The notes below the pieces were generated by a model that did no database searches, was not told the DNA's origin, and was given only the letters and a program-made list of their open reading frames with translations. Position numbers and translations under genes: made by a program. A DNA stretch of 64,000 bases from Gnetum montanum (Eukaryota; Streptophyta; Gnetopsida; Gnetales; Gnetaceae): NCBI GenBank assembly GCA_015680685.1, contig MNCI01014800.1, positions 1 to 64,000 of the forward strand. The letters are read 5' to 3'. This document shows positions 56,229 through 64,000 of this stretch, piece after piece (the first letter of the stretch is position 1; every line of letters starts with the position of its first letter).

Positions 56229-57220
56229 TGCTAGAGTAGGTTCACTCCACAAATAAATAACCTTCATGCATTAAATCTAGATATTATTCCAAGATAAAAT
56301 TAATTGCTAGAAAATAAGAAAACTAGATATCTTCAATTAAATTATTAGAAGATTACATCAGGGTTTACACAACTCATAAGCACCCAAAATCCTATCACAC
56401 TTAAATAGTATTGTAGAACATGAGGTTCTACAACAAAAAAATGGTTGTTCTTAATGTAAGACACAATTAATATAAATCTCTCCCATAACCCAGGACTAAG
56501 ATCTCAACTCAAAAGTAAGATACAAGAGAATAAAACACATAGATCAATACATCGCAAGCTAATATTGGAGCTGCAATCACCAATTACCCTCACCCAATGT
56601 GCTCACCCACTCTCTCTTGCACAACTCTCCTTGCATGCCAACTCTCCTCCCTATCTTATGGATGAATGCATACATAATTATAGGGATCCAAAATTCTAGG
56701 AGGCTTTTTATTTGCCTCCCTAAATGTTTTCAATATAGATCTGGAGTCTTTCGAATGTTTTCCAATTGAAACACCATGTCAGATTTTTTTTTTCCTTCAT
56801 CGACATAGATGTCTCTTGTTTCATGTAGACGTATCTTGTGAAAATCATACTCTCAAGAGAGACATCCACTATTTTTGGTAGATGTCTCCTTTGGACTCGG
56901 GACATGTCCACTTCAAGGGATACATCTTTGGGGAGATTTCTATCCTATAGATGCCAAAAATAAATGTGCTCATTTTGGTGTCGAGAGCCTCTAGATGTCT
57001 CCCAAAAAGTTCCCATAAATCATAGAACCTCATAAATCATCAAAATAAGCCAAAAATCACCTTTAAACATGCCAAAACATCCAGGAATCTTCATCATAAA
57101 ACTTCAACACAAGAACACATGTAAAAACTAGACACACGTGTCTAGGTCTTCTCTTAGCACAAAACCTATGAAAAAAACTTGTATGACAAGCACAAGGAAA
57201 TCAAAAGTGGTGTTTCTACA
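56229..57220 (-). repeat. 5' LTR of the chromovirus
   Basis: On the + strand TGCTAGAGTAGG to TTTCTACA, 992 bases. It holds the same AGACATCT-word cluster (56800-56950) as the 3' LTR. Confidence 0.88.
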
Positions 57221-58018
57221 ATAGGCCTCCTATCTACGTGATGAATCACGTTGTACTCCTCAACTAATGATTGATTTTTTTAATTTACATTTTGTGCTAG
57301 CAACGATGTTTAAGACTATTTTGATTTGGCCCAAGGAATTTTTGTGCACCTAGCCCATTACATACATGTACATGAGCTCTCTTGTTTCTTACCTTAGCCA
57401 TTTTACAATGTGCATTAATTTTTTTCTTTGTATAAAATCATGATTTAGATAGTGATGAGAGGTTTTCATGTATCTTTCCATGGTGATGTCAAGACACTTA
57501 TGGACAAGGATTTGTATTTTCATGTATCTTTTCATATAATTGATTGAGGATGCAAGGATTTTTACTAGGTTTCTACATCTTTGATGGAGATGTAGAAAAA
57601 AAAACTACAACTTTTTCCACTTACTCATGATCCCTTATAGATAACAAGCATTGTAAAAGCAATGACTCAAAACACACTGGTATATCTTCTATATGTTGGT
57701 ACATCAGCCATGTTGTATCATTTGATTTTTCTATCATGAACATTATACCTTGAAATATGTACAACGTTTTTCAACTTGTGATAATCACCCTAGTTGAAAA
57801 AATAGGAATCACCATTACCATTGGCAAGTCCAAACAAATGAAAATGCTAGAACCTAGAATAAAATCATTGTGCTAAGCTATACTCAAAGTGAAGGTCACT
57901 AATTAGATGCCTTGATGACAAGCTAGACCTTTACCTTTTTATTTTCTTTAGCTTCTTGCTCCCCATTTAAATGATTAGATGAAAAGTTGAGGCTATCCTC
58001 TTCTTCTACCACTTGATT

Positions 58019-58330
58019 TTAAAGATCTTGCATGTACAAAAACTCATAATCATTGAACATGGGCTCATGAGCTTTGTACATAGTGTGTTCATTCTCTAGC
58101 AACATATTAATCAATGCATCAATGAGATCATTTGGTATAGCCACCATCAAGTTCCTAGAAAATATGTCATCAACATCTCTCCATCTTTCTTGCTTATCTT
58201 GATGATAAGGTAGCACAACTAGTAGAAGGGTCTTATCCTTTGAATGTTGAAAGGTAACAAAATTCCTTCATCCTTTTGATGTATTACTAGATATCTTTAA
58301 TGGAATCCTAGTACTATCTATCATTTTGTT
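58019..58330 (-). pseudogene. Unidentified ORF in element E3
   Basis: About 100 codons with one stop. It starts near 58326 (MIDSTRIPLKISSNTSKG) and includes HQDKQERWRDVDDIFSRNLM and LINMLLENEHTMYKAHEPMF. Composition is protein-like, but I know no matching domain. It ends at a stop at 58019, followed by an acidic stretch in the same direction. Confidence 0.3.
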
Positions 58331-59194
58331 TGTGTTCACAACTCAAATAAAAGTTAAAATTAAGAATGTATGATTATTTGTAGATAATTTACCAATGTGC
58401 TCCCTAGTAATGGTACCAATGATATGGGTCCTCCTCATTTTGGACTAATGGGATATATCAAACAAATCATAGTGTAATCTAGTTGTAAGCCTCAAGGATG
58501 ATGTTGAGTTAATTTCCAAGACACTTATGTATATTGTTGCATATAATAAATAGAAAATTTTTTATAATATATATGATATAAATGAAAACCCATGTTCCCA
58601 TGTTAAAGATAGAGAAAATATTTATGATTTTATATTTTATAATTTTTATGGGTTTTATCTTTACAAAAAATAAGTAATAAACACACATGTATTGCAATCC
58701 CACTTGGTGACATGGACAATGCTTGTGTTGCAATCCCTCAAGGGGACAAGTGCACTAGTACATGCAAATATACAAATGTAAATAAAATTAGTCATGACTT
58801 TAATGCCCCAACACCATTGCATATAATTGTGACCTCCTTGGATAAGGTTGAATCATCATTGGAACTTATGAAAATGAGAAATGAATGAATATTTTTATGA
58901 TTTTTAATATTTTATATTATTTTTTTGCTATGTTAATGTTTATGGCATAAATGGTGTAAAATGAGAAAAATCATAAGCTTTATTCACTATGTAAATATTG
59001 GACTATGCATTGACCAAATGGTTTTCAGCTATGTAAGCATGACAACACTTTAACAAAGCCTAGCTACACTTGTAAAAGAAACAACTCAAAACACACAAAA
59101 AATAGAGAAGGAATCACTTACGCTAGGGAGGATGAGTTCTTCACATGAAACTAGATGTTGAAACCTAAATAAATTGGAATCAAGTCCCTTCCCC

Positions 59195-59285
59195 TCCCAC
59201 CATCACCTCCTCCCCTTCCTCCTTCTTCCTCCTCCCCTTTTCCTTCCTTCCCCACACCCCCCCCCTTCCCCCCTAAAAAAAAAAG
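59195..59285. repeat. Pyrimidine (C/T) tract ending in an A run
   Basis: About 80 bases almost wholly C and T on the + strand (purines only in 'ccaccatcacc', 'acacc'), including a C9-10 run, followed by A10. Long homopurine-homopyrimidine tracts can form triplex DNA; this one sits in the leader side of element E3. Confidence 0.8.
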
Positions 59286-59867
59286 TCCCACTACATATGT
59301 GCATGAAGCTTATTTGAAGTATTTTTAGTTTTTGCAACAAAATAGTAAGGGCTTGCTAATGGCCAAGTGTCAATGGAGACTTATTAATGTAGTTGAGACT
59401 TTTCAAGATACATCAGAAGAGGCCAAGAAACAAAGGTAACCAAACTAAGGCACTTTTAAATATACAATTATAAAGGATAAGGCTAGGATGTAAAGCTAGA
59501 AGATAGGAACCTAAACCATGCATTTGAAAATCATAAACATATGATGCATGACACAAATCCAAAATCTAGTGGTTACAATTGACTTTCAAAATGTCACTAG
59601 ATAACTCATTAATTACTCTCACTAGTATATCATCCCTCAAATTATGATATATCTTTCCTTGAGTTTTTTCATATTTTGTTTGTGTTTGATCATGTTTTGA
59701 GGAGTTTGAAGTGTTTTTACACCTATGCGAACATATTTGAAGGTGTTTGCATATCCAATTCTTTGGAAAAGATGTAATTTTTAGTAGCCTTGGTAAGATA
59801 GACATCTACTCTACAAGATAGATATCTACTTTCGTAGGTAGATGTTTACTCTAGGGGATAGACACTA

Positions 59868-60736
59868 ATGAGAAATAAAAAATCCCTACACCCAACCATA
59901 TGAATCACTAATTTTCACTAAGAAATTTTCTCAATTTCATAGACTTTAGCTCTTCAAGTATACTAGGTCTAGGAAGCGAATATTAAGGATGTGATCATTG
60001 TCTTCCTAGTTTTACTTGTGAAATGTAAAGGTATGATTAAGTGTCACTAAGGCACATGATTGTTTTATTATTTTGTCTTTTTTTACTACATTCACCTAAG
60101 TGCTGGAAACAAAGTAAAATTGATATTTAATTGATCTAATTTTTCTAATAACTAGCTAACACTTAACTAATCCTAACATAAGCATCCATTCCCACTTTCT
60201 ATACACATCTTGAACATCTTACCACATTACTAGGCTACCAAGCATTAGGCACTACTAGGATTACCAAGCATAAGGTATGCTTGAAGTGGTAATACTTATG
60301 TTTGTTATTTAATTGATATTAATTACTTAATTAAAATTCATTAAGGTTAAGTTCTTGAATAATAAATGCATAAGGACAACATTAATTTATTCCAAGTGCT
60401 ACAAGGTTTGATGAGAAACTATTGTCTTTATTTTCATTCACACTAAGGTGATTAGGTACAACAGTGCTTAAATAAAGATTCATACACTACTTTGTCTCGT
60501 ACTGCAGGCACTTAGAAAAACTTTTAAGCCTAGAGAAAACAAACTGTAAGAGCTTCACTACAACTAATGGAACAAGTGTCATAAATGTAGTGGGTAGGGA
60601 CAAATTTATAAGTGATGAGATGGTGGCATGTTAATGGGTATCCATCAACATAGAAAACCCTACGTCAATGGGATCCCATCAACAAGGTCATGTCAATGAT
60701 GGGCTATCAACATGACCCAACGATGCATGATTCATC
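59868..60736 (-). repeat. LTR of element E3 (TGATGAGT superfamily)
   Basis: On the + strand it starts TAATGAGAAATAAAAAATCC (a decayed TGATGAGTGGTGAATAGACC) and ends CATGATTCATCA, about 869 bases. It is the reverse-strand counterpart of 46847-47687: both have AATGGG/CATCAA(C/T) repeats in U3 instead of the GATATC array. The expected primer site at its inner end is degraded. Confidence 0.75.
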
Positions 60737-60999
60737 ATACCTCCATGATTGAATGAAAACTCATCTTCAAGTTAACAAAAAAAGGAACAAGTTCTTTACA
60801 AAATTTTGGGAAGGTATGAGATTATTGACTAACTTAACTAACACACAATAAACAAAAAAACAAATAACTTACTAACACTAAGTTTCCACGTGTACAGATT
60901 TACAATTATTATAAAATTAGGTGTTCATGACAACAAAATTGAACATCATGGGAAAAAATTGATAATAGAACACCTTTGGTGGCTTGAAAACAAAGAAGA
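60737..60999. other. Short spacer
   Basis: Nothing recognised. Confidence 0.3.
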
Positions 61000-63859
61000 A
61001 GATTAAATGGTCCCAAGTGATGAAGGTTCCTAAGCCATTGAAAGACCTTCAATGGCTACCAGAGCATGTAGAAATTATTATAGAGGCTATGATTATGGTT
61101 ATCCTACTGCAGTTGTAACTACTAGTAGAAGATAGAAGGCATCTAACAATGTCTTTATCTTCTCCTCCTTACTCCAGGGATCATTTATGGTCCATGTTGC
61201 TTCACCAATGTGGGCCGGAATGGGAATATCCCATAGATAGGACATTGTGGAAAACAACTCCTTCATGTTAATGAACTAGGCTACAAATTGCTTTTGTTCC
61301 AAATCAAATGTCTTGATAGCATTCTTTAGCTCCTAGGAGTCATTCAATCTCTTATCTAGGTTCTCAGTAGTTGATCTTTAATAAGTGAATCACTCCCTGA
61401 GAATGTCAAGTTTACCATTTCCAACCTCAATATTTTATTTGGCCTCTTTATGGTGTTTGAACTCTAGTTCATACAATAAGTATGGGCTAGCCACTTGCTT
61501 CTCCAACTCTAACCATGACTGTCTGGTAGTTAGCATTGTCAAGTTTACATATTGGAGGTTGGCAAACTTCATGTATTTAGTCATTTCCTTAATCTATAGC
61601 TCCTTCAAGTGAATTTTACTTTGTTGTATTTGTTCAGTCCATGAAAGATGGATTTCCAAATATCGCCTACTTGCTAGAGCTGCTAGAGGATTTCATTCAG
61701 CTTTTCCTTCACCAGTTGCATATTTTTTTCATTGATTTCCTTCTGCAAGCCAACTTGGTTCCTGTAACGGTTCTTAACCCTCTCAAATTTGAGGGCCTCA
61801 TTCTTCTAGGTGGAAATCTCTATTACAGACTTTTGATGAAGGGCATGCACCTCCTTCATCGAGAGATTTCTATTTTCTACTACCAACCTCCTCAATTCAA
61901 TGTTTACCCTGACAACCTACTCCTATTGTTCATAGATGAATTTAACAATTTTTTATTTTGTGCATCAACATTTTGTAAGTGACAATTTTTAGTAGTCATA
62001 GTTTCATTCTCCTAGTGAGTCTATCCTAAGTCCTTTTGAATGTTATAAGTTGCAACATTGGCTGAGAACTAGTCAAAGACTACCAACCCCTTGGAATAGT
62101 TAGCCTCTTTGAGTTTGGCCTAAAGTTATTGAAAAGATTCATCTTACATAACTACTTGGTTGGGTAGCATGGGATCAACAAGGTAGGCTCGAAGTTCAAC
62201 AACCTTCACATCCAAGCATTGGTTCTCTGCTTTAGCTATTTCAAGTTGCTCCTTCATGATGATGCACTTGCTTATTACCTTGAGTAGTTCTAACTAGGTA
62301 GTAGTGATGGTATCTAAGAGGTCAAAGACATCAATAATTAGTTTCCTGGTTTTCACCAATTGGTCCAAAAATTCTTCATGCTAGGCTACACTTAACCTTC
62401 CACTTATAGTTTTGGTGAATGTTTACACATCTTTAGGTATAACAATGTCTGGTATAGATGCCACTAGAGCATTGAGGGCCTGAACCACTTGATCAATGAC
62501 CACTTCTATCACTATCTCCTACCCTTGGTGCTACATCACCAAGATGGTAGCCCCCTCACCCTTCTCCAAATGCATTGAAAAGGTAGCAGCATTCCTAGAG
62601 ATTTCTAGGAATTTTTGTTATTGCAAGAGGGACACCGTTACCTCTCAAGTGCTTAGATTCAACCTTGTGGGAAGTTGCATTCATTGGGTAGAAAAAACTA
62701 GCACACTAGCCTCCATCTAACTTATGGTTTGGGCCACTTCATTGAAGCGGCTCATGGCTGATCAGTACATAGATGGATCACCACCACTTGTTCCTACTTG
62801 TTGCTACTGTAGGAGTTTTTCATAGAGTTAATGCATGTGCTCAATGGTAGCACAAGCCTCTAGCATTGTTTCTTGAGTGGGTGGTAGAGGTGATGGTTTC
62901 TGCTTCTCTTCCTAGACTACCTTCATAGGTACTTTATCTTTCATCATCTCTACCCAAGAAGCAAATAGAGCAAAATGAACTACATCATTCATGTAGTGGG
63001 CTATGCCTCCTCTCTTGCACAATTTTCTGATAAGGCATGGAAAGAAAAGTGTCTTCTTTCTATGTTTTTTCTTCTTAAAGCATTTCTCTATCTTAAGTTA
63101 GGTTTGTTATGGAAGGTTGATAGGGAATCTTCTACTTAGAGTGACACATGTAGGGGTAAAAAAGGGTATGATCTTGTTGGACCTCATCATTGGGTTCAAG
63201 TGAAAGGCTATGATTTTGAAGTAAGTGCATTTTGCCATTGTGAGTGCACCAAACGCTTTGTGGTCCACTCCATAGAACCATTGTATTCATTTTTTCTTAA
63301 TGCCTAGATCTACCTAGATCAAGATTTCAACTAAAGTGGCCCTAACTTTAGGTAGCCCAAGGGGTTGAGAGATTACTTTTACTACATAGGACATAGTTAT
63401 GTCCTTGATTTTGACTATAGCATTGACCTACTTGTTCCAAAAACTATGTCTTCCCCATGTACCAATCATTTCTGAAAGTGATGATAAACCACATGGAAGT
63501 GTTTTGAAGTTGTCTCTTAAATTTTGAAGGAGAAAAATCCAAGAATGTTCTAAATTTTGGCTCCTAAAGCATAGATTTCTGAACCTCCTTAGATGCAATT
63601 TGATTGAGGTAGACCTCCATCAAGGTGACCTCAAGGTTTGGTCTTGGCCCAAGTGCCTCATCTCAATGAGATTGTTCAATTGTGGCTACTTTCAAAACTT
63701 GTCTAATTGAATCCACTTTGGAGTCCTCCTAAAGAGGTCACGTTGCATGGGTTTCCAGTGCTTGCTCCTGGGGTTGTTCTGGGCCCCTTCCAATTCTTGG
63801 TCATTTTTATTTTAGTTGGGATAGTCCTCCTTTTGTAGGTGCTTTCCCTTTGGTGCCAT
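61000..63859 (-). pseudogene. ORF resembling the 'putative plant transposon protein' domain with coiled-coil tail (copy F)
   Basis: ATG at 63859 (MAPKGKHLQKEDYPN) in the same context as copy D at 34328. Near 63500-63550 the - strand reads PKFRTFLDFSPSKFKRQL, homologous to LNFGPFLEFSPKAVRDHL in copy D. Near 63010-63050, CLIRKLCKRGGIAHYMNDVV parallels YLIRKLCHHTSIR. The 3' third (about 61600-61950) encodes a heptad-rich, Glu/Lys-rich coiled coil (VENRNLSMKEVHALHQKSVI, LQKEINEKNMQLVKEKLNEI). Many stops and shifts. Unlike copy D, the coiled-coil region is retained, giving an original protein of perhaps 900 residues. The protein's role is unknown. Confidence 0.5.
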
Positions 63860-64000
63860 TTGTAATCATAATAGAACCAAGGATTAGCATGTGATGTGTA
63901 ACTTATAACATTTAGGTACATGATTTCATTGGTTAGTTGCACTTGGCTAAGTTGTAACCATGGTAGATTAATTATTTTAATATTATTTTGATATTATTAG
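63860..64000. other. Upstream of copy F to window end
   Basis: No feature recognised; the element's 5' LTR, if present, lies beyond the window. Confidence 0.3.

Larger units (their letters stand above)
50466..57220 (-). mobile_element. Ty3/gypsy chromovirus, full length (about 6.75 kb), inactive
   Basis: Two LTRs of about 970-990 bases enclose, on the - strand, primer site, gag with zinc knuckle, protease, RT, RNase H, integrase, chromodomain-like tail and purine tract. RT-before-integrase order marks Ty3/gypsy. By hand the first about 195 bases of the two LTRs differ at about 19 positions, mostly transitions, indicating an old insertion. Frameshifts and stops occur in all domains. It interrupts element E3. 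Flanking 5-base sequences (left uncertain, right ATAGG) do not give a clear target-site duplication. Confidence 0.93.
57221..59866 (-). mobile_element. Right part of element E3 (leader and unidentified ORF)
   Basis: Resumes the - strand element broken by the chromovirus and runs toward the LTR at 59868. It includes the ORF at 58019-58330, a pyrimidine tract at 59195-59275, and a segment at 59770-59866 with 'tagacatctact' words that recall the chromovirus LTR. No pol domain was recognised. Linking this piece with 49690-50465 is inference from orientation and position. Confidence 0.4.

Noticed and set aside
46847-60736. Pairing the LTRs at 46847 and 59868 as the two ends of one element
   Set aside because: They are in opposite orientation, so they cannot be the two LTRs of one insertion.
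61641-61982. 113-codon + strand frame
   Set aside because: Antisense of the coiled-coil region of copy F; its leucine/phenylalanine-rich composition mirrors Glu/Lys-rich codons on the other strand.

Overview
This is nuclear DNA from a land plant, most likely a gymnosperm and probably a conifer. The sequence is AT-rich and gene-poor. It is dominated by old, broken LTR retrotransposons of several families nested in one another, plus LINE and SINE-like debris, and it has GT-AG introns. Conifer origin is an inference from this genome style, not from a diagnostic gene. Nine single N characters (8225, 8278, 11170, 11233, 12817, 29096, 33741, 45002, 55439) are each flanked by repeated copies of neighbouring sequence, so they look like assembly joins.

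The only convincing host genes form a small tandem family, all on the + strand. Two three-exon copies are open: copy A (5353-6256, 168 aa) and copy C (22043-22997, 166 aa). They share intron phases and an exon 2 of exactly 204 bases. Copy B (18552-19436) is a pseudogene. A fourth unit (28765-29215) keeps only the upstream region. Exon 2 encodes a fold resembling the C-terminal ACT-like domain of plant bHLH regulators (bHLH36/118-like), but no basic-HLH DNA-binding region was found. Copy A sits behind a tandem array of its own upstream sequence (4380-5040).

Mobile elements fill the rest. 1-3706: end of a + strand LTR element. 6791-7741 and 25446-26450: two relatives of an element with TGTTGATGCA termini. 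8226-13255: a nearly whole Ty1/copia element on the - strand. 27529-28381: a solo LTR. 29250-32086 and 34838-39257: two - strand elements with tRNA-Asp-type primer sites and gag but no recognised pol. 32390-32996: LINE reverse transcriptase. 33000-34328 and 61000-63859: decayed copies of an ORF resembling the 'putative plant transposon protein' domain. 42939-43461 and 45700-46845: Ty3/gypsy LTR and pol remnants. 46847-49680: a + strand element. 49690-60736: a - strand element split by a 6.75-kb Ty3/gypsy chromovirus (50466-57220) that has both LTRs, all pol domains and a chromodomain-like tail.

At least six LTRs (3010, 27529, 31176, 38418, 46847, 59868) belong to one superfamily with TGATGAGT/ACTCATCA ends, conserved distal halves and very different U3 promoter repeats. 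That superfamily and the tandem ACT-like genes are the most distinctive content.
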